This document shows positions 9,861 to 19,117 of a stretch of 64,000 nucleotides of DNA, in pieces (within the stretch, counting starts at the first letter, position 1; the number at the start of each line of letters is the position of its first letter). The notes beneath the pieces are model-generated. The model saw only the letters and a list, made by a program, of their open reading frames with translations, did not search any database and was not told where the DNA came from. The position numbers and the translations under genes were made by a program. This DNA is from Berberis thunbergii (Eukaryota; Streptophyta; Magnoliopsida; Ranunculales; Berberidaceae). The stretch lies in NCBI GenBank assembly GCA_003290165.1, contig QNQO01001153.1, positions 186,001 to 250,000 on the forward strand, read 5' to 3'.

Positions 9861-10068
9861 CACACATGGAAAAAATAACATCAAAATGAAATACCTTATG
9901 TGGTGGCAAAATCTCTTCCTAAACAAATTATTTCCCCATTAAGGTTGTCATGACCAATGCATCCAAACTCGTATTGAAACTCAGGTGCAAGTTTCCAAAT
10001 GACCAAAGAGATTTTAATGTTTTCTAATAAACAATTAAGAATCCATAAGATTTCAATTATAAGAACTT
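9861..10068 (-). other. coding-like patch in captured DNA
   Basis: A minus-strand frame at about 9990-9900 reads APEFQYEFGCIGHDNLNGEI and then GRDFATT before a stop. A GT dinucleotide (AAGGTATTTC) follows. It looks exon-like, but I do not recognise the family. Confidence 0.3.
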
Positions 10069-10073
10069 GAGCA

Positions 10074-10476
10074 TGTTACCTTCTCTTGCCAAGGATCTTG
10101 TCACCGGGCGATTCACATAAAAGTTTAGCTCGTCAAAGGGATGTTGAAACCTTGGATCTCATTAAGAGAGAGCTTCAACCTCTAGTTTAACAAAAAACTA
10201 TCTTTAACAAAAAAATTTAGCTTGCTTTCTTATTCATCATCAGGTCCTTTAAATAGGACAAGTTATTACAAATAGGAACCTAAAATTAAGTAACTATCTA
10301 ATCTAGGAAACAAGTTCCCAGCAAATCTAAACAACTTAAAGCAACTGCCTAATCTTGGAGACAAGTCTCCAACAAAATCAAACAACTTTAAAATAACGCA
10401 ACATTTAAATACAAACTGCAGCTCAAATTTAATTAGAGCGTCTTTTTTACACGTGTCAACAAATGAGTCCATAACA
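10074..10476 (-). repeat. 3' LTR of the 10.1-11.6 kb element
   Basis: It is 403 bp and nearly collinear with 11142-11579, but lacks the 33-bp duplication found there. Confidence 0.9.
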
Positions 10477-10512
10477 TCACCCTTCCCCTGAAGAAAGAGC
10501 TTGTCAACAAGC

Positions 10513-11013
10513 TCAAAGGTTGGGTAAGAATTGCGGAAATGTTCCACCACCAGGATCAAAGACTCCTTCCTTGTTATTTAACCCATAAGATAGTGTTGCT
10601 ACAGTTGGTGTGCCAAAATCAACAAAACATAAGACCAATGGGTCTCCTCCAGAATGTTGAGCCTCTTTTTTTACAAGTCTTACTTCTTTGAAACCTACAA
10701 AAGGGCGAAAGATATGAGAAACTTCCCGCCGCGAACAGTTTCGAGGCAAACCCTCCACAAAAAGTGTATTAGAAGCATCTGGAGGAAGAGGCAATGTAGG
10801 CTTTCCACCAATTGAAAAACTCTAGCCTTTTCCAGCTGCTGGGTCAAAACTCCCAACACTACTTAGGTGTAGATCATCAACAGGATGATGACCAACCAGT
10901 GCCCCACTTGCAGATCTACCGGATTCCCCACCAAAAGATCTACCAGATTCCACATGTAAGCTTTTCTGGAGACTTGACATCATCTCTTTAAAGTGCAGTG
11001 AAAGCTCCTGCAT
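10513..11013 (-). pseudogene. captured RRM RNA-binding protein fragment
   Basis: The minus strand first encodes a short leader (11013-10822, MQELSLHFKEMMSSLQKSL, then SGALVGHHPVDDLHL). After a TAG comes LPLPPDASNTLFVEGLPRNC with SRREVSHIFRPFVGFKEVRL and LVLCFVDFGTPTVA. These are the RNP2-like LFVEGLP and RNP1-like LCFVDF boxes of an RRM, in the arrangement of a plant nuclear RRM protein family whose linker reads PPDASNTL[FY]VEGLP. Homology ends shortly after RNP1 (near LSYGLNN), so the last strand of the RRM is lost. The leader may be retrotransposon gag or the host gene's own N-terminus. An in-frame stop means no full fusion is made. Confidence 0.75.
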
Positions 11014-11141
11014 TTGATTCCCCAGCCTTCGCTCTACCTTCGCAATCCTCGCTTCACTCGCGACTTATGCTTCATGGAGAAGTGCTCATAGTCTGTTCTC
11101 GGTATGAGAGTCGCCCATTGTGTGTGGCTCTGATACCAATT

Positions 11142-11579
11142 TGTTATCTTCTCTTGCCAAGGATCTTGTCACCGGGCGATTCACAGAAAAGTTCAGCTCG
11201 TCAAAGGGATGCTAAACCTTGGATCTCATTAAGAGAGAGCGCCAACCTCTAGTTTAACAATAAACTATCTTTAACAATAAAATTCAGCTTGCTTTCTTAT
11301 TCATCATCAGGTCCTTTAAATAGAACAAGTTTATTACAAATAGGAACCTAAAATTAAGCAACTACCTAATCTAGGAAACGACTAAAATTAAGCAACTACC
11401 TAACCTAGGAAACAAATTCCCAACAAATCTAAACAACTTAAAGCAACTGCCAAATCTAGGAGACAAGTCTCCAACAAAATCAAACAACTTAAAAATAACA
11501 CAACATTTAAATAGAAATTGTAGCTCGAATTTAATTAGCGTGTCTTTTGTACATGCGTCCAACAAATGAGTCCATAACA
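11142..11579 (-). repeat. 5' LTR of the 10.1-11.6 kb element
   Basis: It is 438 bp. It differs from the partner LTR mainly by a 33-bp tandem duplication near 11,350-11,415 (CTAAAATTAAGCAACTACCT repeated). Confidence 0.9.
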
Positions 11580-11929
11580 GAGCATCTCATGGTAGAGTTC
11601 GGTAAATGAATTTGGCTATCCAAAGAGATGAAAGCTACTGGTCAATCAGAGAAGGATAATTGAAAGTTTTTGTATTCATCAAGGAACCCAATTAGGAAAA
11701 TTGGATATGAAGGGCCCAAGATTAAGAGACGACCATTTGAAGGATCCTTCATGATTCAATCGGAATCAATTTGAATATGGGATTTACACTACAGATTATT
11801 TGGAAGCTCATCATCAGTGATTGAAATTTAAGAGAAATTATTGTAAATCAAATCAAAACAAAAATTATATGAGAAATAATTTAAGTGGGGTCATAAACAG
11901 GTGAAATCATAAAGAAGAACAAACCTCAG

Positions 11930-12290
11930 TAACAGGGAATTCCACAGTTTGCATGTTAGCGGACTTGATTGAGATCTCAGTGACTGCATCAGTGGTGCTA
12001 AACTCCTAATCCTCCTCTTTGTTTTAACCACCATACTGATCTGGTACTTGTTCCGGTGAAATACACTTGTTGAACACAACATGACACAACCACATAAATG
12101 AAACATTCAATGAAGAATTCAACAAAATCACATGAAATGAAATCGAAATTGCAGACTTACTTCAAAAGGGTCTCAGCAGATTTTATGGTCCTGCAAAATA
12201 AAATTGCTCTTGGTTCTAACAGTGAGGAATGGGCTGATCATCCTATTGAAGGCAAGGAACTAGCAACTCTATTTCACATCAGATCTTCCT
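11930..12290 (-). pseudogene. patellin (SEC14/GOLD) gene fragment, two exons
   Basis: Minus strand, exon 1 (about 12,262-12,161) reads FLAFNRMISPFLTVRTKSNF, then with a frame slip AETLLK before TAAG. This is the end of the CRAL-TRIO lipid-binding domain of patellins (W-Y-L-A-F-N-R-M-I-S-P-F-L-T-x-R-T-K-S-K-F). Exon 2 (about 12,080-11,937) reads KCISPEQVPDQYGG, TTDAVTEISIKSANMQTVEF and PVTE before GT. This is the linker into the GOLD domain. Patellins bind phosphoinositides and act in membrane trafficking at the cell plate. Frame slips and stops show it is dead. The retained intron between the exons indicates capture at the DNA level. The rest of the gene is missing. Confidence 0.7.
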
Positions 12291-12369
12291 TTTGTGCTTA
12301 CATTTTTTTAAAGATTCTTTAAATGTTACTAACTAGCGCTGCCAAATTCAACACTTCAGTTATCGCGTA

Positions 12370-12795
12370 TCATGCTTTTGATCTTATGGAGCCTTCCCCG
12401 ATGTTGTGTTTGGTTCCTACAGAAGGATGCAATCTTGATGAAGATTGATCCTTTGCACAAACTGGTGTTGCCTTCTTCTTTTGCATTTTCAAGGCCAAAG
12501 TTTTTAATGGAACAACAATGTCTAATGGAGCAAGTATCTCCTCCAACTCATTCCATTTGAGATCGTCAAAGTCACCACTTTCGTAGTCCACCCTACACCA
12601 GCCCATTTCCTTGTAAAATTTTTGTTTACCCGGCCAGAGTAAAGTTGATCCCCAAATAGCTTCTGGACTGCTCTGCCTTCCAACCATTTGATACATAAAA
12701 ACGGGTGATAGACACATCACTTAGCGCCATGTTTGGCATCCCATCTATAACAACAACAAGCTCTCCGGATATGTCATAAATACTTACCAATGGAG
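12370..12795 (-). pseudogene. unidentified captured exon block
   Basis: Two minus-strand frames joined by one slip near 12,690 give GSPLVSIYDISGELVVVIDG and MPNMALSDVSI (about 12,795-12,715), then YQMVGRQSSPEAIWGSTLLW, PGKQKFYKEMGWCRVDYESG and DFDDLKWNELEEILAPLDIV (12,690-12,520). The composition and continuity look like a real protein. The pattern Y-x-S-G-D-x-x-x-L-x-W-x-E-L-E resembles Tudor-like chromatin-reader segments, but this is only a resemblance. A Ser-rich tail follows. I cannot name the family. Confidence 0.4.
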
Positions 12796-13366
12796 ATCCA
12801 CATTCTGGTTCTTAGGGGGTCTTTTCCATTTTATCAAACCAAAGTCCTCAAATTGCTACCTGTGCCACTGTAGTGAAGATGGAATGGACAAAGTGGAATT
12901 ACTATACGATCACAAAAATCCACAGAGAATCAACTGTCATGAATTAAGATAAGATAAATAAAGTCCTGAGAAAGAAACAAAAGGAATGAACAACAATATA
13001 TCATCGCATATTTGCCTAGGGTTCTGAAATAGTGACGTTATCATTGTTACACATTGTTAGCAGCTTAAGGGATTGGTCTGAGTCGATTTTGAGCAGAAAC
13101 CAAAAACCGAGCACAAGTGCTTGGTTTTTGTTATTTGTCAACCAAGCAAAACCAATAACCAACCCCAACTGAACCAAAACTAACAAGATCAACTTATGAA
13201 ACAAACAAAGACCACCCAGCTGATCATTGACATAAGTTCAGAATGAAAGTTTGTTAATGAGGTTAAATTTTTTCAAAGGCTGAAAAAGAACCTAACTATA
13301 TGAACCAAAATGCTAAGTACAATTTAGTTCGGTTAATTTTGTTGCTTTAATATATTTTTGCATAGC
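12796..13366. other. no gene seen
   Basis: Around 13,090-13,200 the sequence has repeated AACCAAAACC/GGTTTTGGTT motifs, partly inverted, as in small hAT MITEs. I could not define ends. Confidence 0.35.
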
Positions 13367-14800
13367 TAGGGATGGCAATGGGGCGGATTTTCACGGATAT
13401 CTACCCCGTCCGCCCCGTTTGGGGCGATTTTGGTTATGGCTAAATGAATGTTAGGGGCAGATACGGATATTCAAACAATATCCGTTACTTATTCGGGGAT
13501 ATCCGTTTAAGTGAGAAAATTACATAAATACCCCTAGCCTATAAAAAGAAAAAATAAAACCCTAACCCTAAAATTTATTCGATCTCTCATCTCACTCTCA
13601 GAACTTTACTCGCATTTGTTTCCTTCGGAGACTCTCTCAGACGTTCGGATCTGGCCACAACGAATGTCAGATTCTCTAGAATCTTTGCCCCTCTTTCTGT
13701 ATTTCATATTCTTTTTTACCTTATCTCAAATCTTCATTCATTTGAATCTTCTTTGTCTCATTCTCCTTGCAGTGAAATGGATCTGAATCAAATATCTTTG
13801 TGCACGATTCAAAGATTGAGAGTGTCTTCTTTTCTTTTCTTCTCTTCTTTCTCATCTTCTATTGGATTCTACTCATCGTTTTATACGATGGTGAAATTGG
13901 GGTTTTCTTCTTATTGCAAAGCTGATTGGTTTATTTACAAAATGAACTAATTTGTGGGTTGGAATTACATCTTTTGCTAAGTGAATTGCATGGTCCCTTA
14001 TTCAGATCAGAAGACCAACAATCTAGGGTTTTTGTTCGTTCCTTGCACGCTAACGAACCCAATAACATCTTTGGTGCACTACATGCTACAAGTGCCATTG
14101 AATTTTTAAAGATCCAGAGAGAAAATTCAAAGAACAAAAGGACTTGTTGGAGTGGGAGTGTTATCTAGTTGTTTGGGGTGATTTAGTTCTTGAATTGGAA
14201 GATTGGGTTGACTTGTTTTGATCATCATCATGGCTGGAGGTGGTGGTGTTGAAAGAAAGCTCGATCAGACACCAACATCGGCTGTTGTTCCCGTTGTTGT
14301 TGTTATCATTATTATCTCCCTTGCTTTGGAGAAGGTTTTTCATAAAATTGTTCATGTAAGCATCATCAATGAACACCTTCTTTCTGTGTGTGTGTGATTT
14401 TTGTGCTTATTTAGTAGTGTTTGTGGATACGTTGCATGAATTTTGGGAGAATTTGATTGGTTTCAAGCTTTTTTCTTGTTCAAGAACGCGTGTTGGAGAA
14501 TTTTATGATGTTATTGTTGGTTTGTGTTGTTAACATATTATGTGAAAATATATTTTAGGCCCAATTATGCAATTACAAAAAATTTCAAGCCCAAAACATA
14601 TTGGTGGGGTGGATCGGGGCAGATCTTGAGGGGAACTAGCAATCCACCGGCAGACTACAAATCTTTAACTGATTGGCAGGGCGGGGCGGGGATGGTTTTT
14701 ACCTAAAATTTTAAACGGATTGAGGGGGCGGATATGGGGATCCGTGATCACTGATGGAACAGGAACGGATTTGCTCAAATCCGTCCCATTGTCATCCCTA
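13367..14800. mobile_element. hAT-like element carrying MLO exon 1
   Basis: Terminal inverted repeats are TAGGGATGGCAATGGG (13367-13382) and CCCATTGTCATCCCTA (14785-14800), 15 of 16 complementary. The 8-base flanks TGCATAGC (13359-13366) and GGCATAAC (14801-14808) agree at 6 of 8 positions, fitting the 8-bp hAT target duplication. Subterminal GGGGCGG and ACGGAT boxes occur at both ends. No hAT transposase is visible. The interior holds 5'-leader-like sequence and an MLO first exon. Confidence 0.75.
14230..14355 (+). pseudogene. MLO-like gene, exon 1 fragment
   Basis: An ATG at 14230 opens 42 codons: MAGGGGVERKLDQTPTSAVV, then a run of Val and Ile residues, then ISLALEKVFHKIVH. The frame ends at GTAAGC, a good splice donor. 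MLO proteins start with M-A-G-G-x-x-x-R-x-L-[ED]-x-T-P-T-W-A-V-A followed by the first transmembrane helix and [IL]-E-[KQ]-x-[IL]-H-x-[IL]. Here the Trp after TPT is Ser. MLO proteins are seven-transmembrane calcium-channel-like proteins involved in powdery mildew susceptibility and fertilisation. About 120 bases of leader upstream and about 190 bases of intron downstream appear to have been captured too. No further MLO exon lies in the element. Confidence 0.75.
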
Positions 14801-14808
14801 GGCATAAC

Positions 14809-16109
14809 AATCATGCACATTTGCTTTTGTTCCTTCTGCGTGGTTAATTTCTTGCATGAGGAGTACACAAAACTCATCAAAAAATTACATAATCATTCAG
14901 TAAAATAAAAAAATTTGAGTAACTCTGAAAGGAAGTGTTTACGTATGAGTTCATAAAAAAAAAACTAGTATTTATCCATTTGATAGCCTCATTAAACCCT
15001 AGGCAACCCTATCTAAATCAACCTCTAATTTCATCGAACATATTTGGAGTAGTACAAATTTCTTGGGCCACTTTTTCGTTTTAAATTGAAATTCATTACT
15101 TCGAGTACGAATAGACACCCCAAAACTCACTTGCACAACCCCAAGCATCTCTATAGCATTAAAAAGCATTTTCATCACTCTACATTATATCACCCACCAA
15201 AGAAAACCCAAATTATGAATCTCAAAAACATGGAAATTTCATCACTGAAGAAAAAACGAAAGAAGATTGCATGTATTTTATACAGTTGGAATCGCAGTAG
15301 CAACACACACAATTGAACCCGCCTTTAGTCCTGCCCAAACCGCATATGCAATTCAATAAAAAAAATTATGAATCATGAACTGAAATTAAAAAACAACACA
15401 AAATCAATAAACCAAAGAAGCAATTGGGTTTGTTTGTTACATTGGCTTCATTGTTTAGCGATGAGAAGTCTATGTTCTTCAGCAGCTGAGGCGATGAATA
15501 GGTACATTTCTCTTGTTATCCCAAGCGTCTCTAATTTTTTCCCCCAATATCTTCCTTTTCTCTTCTCTTCTCTGTTTCTGTGTGTAAAATTGAGTGCTCG
15601 TCATCTTTCCAACAAACCCCTTGAAGCTCTTTGAAACCCTAGAGAGAAATCAATCAAACAATCAAGGAAGAGAAGGGTTTATAGCTTCTCTTGGGAAGAA
15701 GCTACATGGGAGAAGAAGAAGAAGAATGGGTGAAGACGGAGAAGAAGACGAAGGAGAACAAGGGTTTGGTTTGTTAACAAATTATAAGGGGAGTAAGTGA
15801 AAAGAAAATGAGGCTTTTTTAATTTATTTTTGGTGGTTTAGGGGTTTTCTTAAAGAAAGAAGATAAGTTGGATTTGTCGAACGAGAAGAAGAAAGACTTG
15901 TGTAGAGCACCATTAGTTTCGTTCATGTTGTTATGGATTGAGATTTGTGTAACAAACAATATATATATATATATATATATAATGAACAATCACAAGGATT
16001 TATGTAAACTTTAAAATTGGATTCCTCTTTTCAAACCAAATCGATGCAAGGGTTTCTCTTCTATCAAAATCAAAGCCCACGCCAGAAGAAGGGGGAGGAT
16101 CGCTTCCTC
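14809..16109. other. CACTA interior with 5'-leader-like sequence
   Basis: No assignable gene. On the plus strand ATGAGAAGTCTATGTTCTTC (15,460) runs open to a GTACATTT donor-like site near 15,500. AAACCCTAGAGAGAAATCAA and purine-rich leader sequence precede an ATG at about 15,705. Both look like 5' ends of plant genes, but neither has an identifiable protein. Confidence 0.3.
15959..15981. repeat. (AT)n microsatellite
   Basis: About 11 uninterrupted AT units. Confidence 0.9.
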
Positions 16110-16186
16110 TAAGGGTTTGTTTGGTTGCATGGAATTCTAAGGTGGGAATTGAAATCCCATTTCATGGCATCCCATGTCATGGCATC

Positions 16187-16507
16187 TCATGCCATGGACT
16201 TGACCAACTTTGATGTTTGGTTGTCCATGGGAATTGGATTCCAATTCCTATTGTGATTGTTTGGTTGCCCAAAACTAATCATGAGAATTTTTTTTTCATT
16301 TTGAAGATCCCACAATTCTACTTTTATATATAAACTAGAATATGGTTTTGATTCTGCTTCCTGCAAAACATCCTTACAGTATAATTTTAAACTCGACTCA
16401 TTATCTGTTTTTTTTCCTCCAGTATTACTCTCATCCACCAATGTTCTAATCAAAATCAAATCCATCGAATCACTCCATTGTAATTTGGATGTCATACCTA
16501 CAAACAT
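16187..16507 (-). pseudogene. PIF/Harbinger ORF2 (Myb/SANT-like) N-terminal remnant
   Basis: A 106-codon minus-strand frame begins with SKLQWSDSMDLILIRTLVDE and SNTGGKKTDN. The pattern W-[ST]-x-x-M-D-x-x-L-[IL]-x-x-L-V-[ED]-[EQ] followed by G-x-[KR] is the start of the Myb/SANT-like DNA-binding domain of the Harbinger accessory protein, which helps the transposase bind element ends and enter the nucleus. After residue 40 the match decays and the frame runs into the terminal repeat. The protein is a fragment. Confidence 0.65.
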
Positions 16508-17224
16508 AATCTATCAATTATCAAAAGCAAGATAAACATAAACTAATAGATATCAATTACCAAATGAACATAAGTCACAAAACTAAGAAAGGTAAACAAG
16601 TTCAACCCATACACATAGACTTTGTATAAAAAAACATCATGTTAGCACTCTATGTATTTGTTAGTAGATTCTCTAAATGAAGAACAGATGCAACAAGGAT
16701 AAAGAGATTTGTGTTTGCATTCATCATAACATACAAAACAACTGCCAAAATAATTAAACAACCTATATAAGCTGCCAAAACAGCTGCAAAAACAAGCCCC
16801 AGCTCGCCAACAAAGTGCACAAATAGAGTGCAAAAAAGCATTTCAGTGAAAAGCATTTTCTATTCATCATGCACTCTGTTTTGGGCAATATAACAGAGTG
16901 AGCATGAAAAGAGCCCCGGACAACAATTTCATGCAGTCAAACAACACATGAAAAGAGTGAGCATTATCTGTGCTAGGCCAACAAAAACCAAGGCTCAGAA
17001 CTCTAGGTTGCACAGAAAGTAAATTCAAACTATTCATGCAAAAATTGTAGAACGAAATAATTCAAACCATTCATGCAACTCTTATATGCACCTTTCTCTT
17101 TTCCAAAGTAATTTGAGGAATAATTTCAACATTCAAACCATTCATGCAACTCTTATACACACGTTTCTCTTTTCCTAAGTTACTTGAGGAATAAACTTCA
17201 CATAAGGAGGTCAACAAATACATA

Positions 17225-18395
17225 AAATAAGTAATCCTCAGCCTCCTGTTCCAACCCAAGATCAGCACACATACTCAATAGTGTGTTATACAGAATGAAG
17301 TCCATCGGCCAGCCATTTGACCACCTTTTTTCCCAAAGCTGCAATGCATCTCGACCCCATCTCGCCTTGCCATAAATCTTCACAAGAGCAGTCAATGTCT
17401 TTGCATTTGGTGTCACTCCTGCCTCAATCATTTCATCAAACAAATTTCTAGCAAAACCAGGCTTTTTAGCTTTACCCATTGCTTCCAACAATGTGTTGTA
17501 AACAACCAAATTGGGTTCAACCCCAACAGACTTCATTTCATCCAAAACATACCTAATACCATCATAGTCAACAGCCTCACCAAACATCTTCCCTAAAACA
17601 TATAAAGTAATATGATCAGGCTTCCACCCAGCACCCCTACCTCTCTCATACAAACTCAAAACCTGCTCAACCTTGCCCAACTTAGCATAAACATCTAAAA
17701 TAGCGGAGTAAGTCACCTCATCAGGCATCAAAACAGTCTTATACATCCTCTCAAACCACTCCACAGCCTTATCAAACACGTTACTAGTCTTAGCACAAGT
17801 AATAATAGTAGAATAAGTAATGTTATCTAACTCAATCCCACTATCAATCATCTCTTGAACAAGACTCTCAATGAGCTCAAATTGTTTCCCATACCTCAAA
17901 AACTTCATAGTAACATTGTAAAAGATGGTTTCGATGGGAAAAAAAACAATGGGTCTTGATCCAATTGAAGAACAAACGGGTTTTCTGCCATGGTCTCAAG
18001 CTATTGAGTATCAATAAAGCATTTTCTTTAGTTGGGGGTTCTGGGATTTGTTCTAAAACTGCTAAGAAAACAGAGTCAGAAGACGAGTCACATTGATTGA
18101 GCTTCTTTGAGAAGAGTTTGAGGTCAATGAGATTAGGATTGTAAGTTGGGGAAGAGCGTTTGTGGCATTGGAGAGATAGAGTTGAAGGTTTACGTTTAGA
18201 GGGATTGACCCAAGTTGATTTGGGCTTGGAAAGGAGATGGGGTTGAAGTTGTGAAGGGTCAGAGAGGACAGTGTTAGAAAGGGGTTTGAGTTGCTCAGAT
18301 AGAGAAGGTGTTGCTAATAGGGTTTGGTTTGGTTTGGCAACGAAGAGCTCTTCACAGAGACGAGGAGAAAGATATATTCGTGAGTCTTTGATGCT
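17225..18395 (-). pseudogene. SOT1-like (At5g46580-type) chloroplast PPR protein, 5' half
   Basis: The minus strand first encodes a Ser/Pro/Leu-rich transit-peptide-like stretch (about 18,395-18,250), then STWVNPSKRKP, RSSPTYNPNLIDLKLFSKKL, ENALLILNSLRPWQKTRLFF and NWIKTHC. A run of eight T (17946-17939) where seven would keep the frame shifts it. The frame 17908-17198 then continues with PPR motifs: ELDNITYSTIITCAKTSNVF, MPDEVTYSAILDVYAKLGKV, EPNLVVYNTLLEAMGKAKKP, TPNAKTLTALVKIYGKARWG and ILYNTLLSMCADLGLEQEAE. Order and spacing match SOT1, a PPR-SMR protein that processes chloroplast 23S-4.5S rRNA. Homology stops at EQEAE (about 17,230), so the later PPRs and the SMR domain are missing. With the frameshift it cannot be functional. 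Confidence 0.85.
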
Positions 18396-18540
18396 GGAGA
18401 TGAGAAGGTCTTCAATGGAGATCTGATGCTGGAGAGAGACAAGGAGACCTGATGCTGGACAGAGACGAGGAGAAAGAGATCTTCAATGGAGGTCTTCCAT
18501 GGATATCTGATGCTGGAGAGAGATGAGGAGACGAGAGGTT
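18340..18540. repeat. degenerate tandem repeat near the PIF right end
   Basis: Three or four imperfect copies of GATGCTGGAGAGAGA..GAGGAGA lie between the PPR fragment and the right terminus (18,391, 18,424, 18,450, 18,510). Confidence 0.5.
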
Positions 18541-18726
18541 TTGTGTCCCGTGAATCGTATTCCTAGTGTGAGTGAGGTGTATGATTCCCACCAATGGTGG
18601 GAATCTATGGCACATGCTGGCATCCCTCACCCACCAATAAAATCTCAAACAAACACCCAAAATGCTATTCTAAGTGGGAATAGAATTCCTACTCCCATGG
18701 AATGTGTGTAACCAAACACACCCTAA

Positions 18727-19114
18727 GTGTTGTTGCAGTCGAAATGATCCCGAAGAGAGAATCATGAAGGTTTGTGAGAAAAAGAAATTTTTTGTGCGTA
18801 CGAGGAAGACATACACGATCAATTTTTATTTCCTCACTCTTGTGTTTTTTTTATTTCCTCACCCATGGACTACGCTTTAGATGAAATGTGATGAGGTGTT
18901 AATTTTTCTCACCAAATGTATTTCATAGGCGCAAATTTTTCCTCTCTCTGTTTGTGACGATTGTGAAATGTTCATGGGAGGAATTGGAAACCAAAATTTA
19001 ATTTGAACAAATAAGTGATGCCTAGTCAAAATTCCTTACCTAAACACTAAAACAATGACAACTTTCAAAGCATTACATATAAGTCCGTCACCTAATGCCA
19101 GATTTCTTGTAGTG
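18727..19114. repeat. CACTA right subterminal region and terminus
   Basis: It contains TTTCCTCAC boxes (18,830 and 18,852), TGATGAGGTG and TCTCACCAAATG. It ends GTCCGTCACCTAATGCCAGA then TTTCTTGTAGTG at 19114. Confidence 0.6.
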
Positions 19115-19117
19115 TTA

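Larger units (their letters stand above)
10074..11579 (-). mobile_element. small non-autonomous LTR element with RRM-gene fragment; TSD GAGCA
   Basis: Complete boundaries can be read. Identical GAGCA copies flank the element (10069-10073 and 11580-11584). The LTRs start TGTTATGGACTC and end GATAACA or GGTAACA on the minus strand. A perfect primer site TGGTATCAGAGCC (11138-11126) follows the 5' LTR and a polypurine tract (AGGGGAAGGGTGA, about 10489-10477) precedes the 3' LTR. The internal 665 bp contain only a host-derived RNA-binding-protein fragment. It is thus a TRIM-sized copia-type element that transduced a cellular gene. Confidence 0.9.
16113..18723. mobile_element. PIF/Harbinger-type element (Pack-type) with captured PPR gene
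   Basis: Inverted ends are GGGTTTGTTTGGTTGCATGG at 16113 and CAAACACACCC ending at 18723 (reverse complement GGGTGTGTTTGGTT). Both are flanked by TAA (16110-16112 and 18724-18726), the 3-bp target duplication of this superfamily. Near the left end lies a minus-strand remnant of the Myb/SANT-like ORF typical of PIF/Harbinger. The DDE transposase is absent. Instead, 1.1 kb of a SOT1-like PPR gene sits in the right half. Element length is 2611 bp. Confidence 0.85.
5378..19114. mobile_element. putative transposase-less CACTA (En/Spm) element with captured DNA
   Basis: The right edge is TTTCTTGTAGTG (19103-19114), the reverse complement of the canonical CACTACAAGAAA end. It is followed by TTA and then a copia primer site that it appears to have split. 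The candidate left edge is CACTTTAGGAAA (5378-5389), matching 9 of 12 bases. Both flanks share subterminal boxes of the GTGAGGAA/TTCCTCAC type (5390-5880 and 18,830-18,930), as expected for TNPA binding sites. The three bases before the left edge (CCA) do not match TTA, so the two ends could belong to different copies or the left junction is altered. No TNP2-type transposase is visible. The interior holds several gene fragments and four nested elements. Confidence 0.5.
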
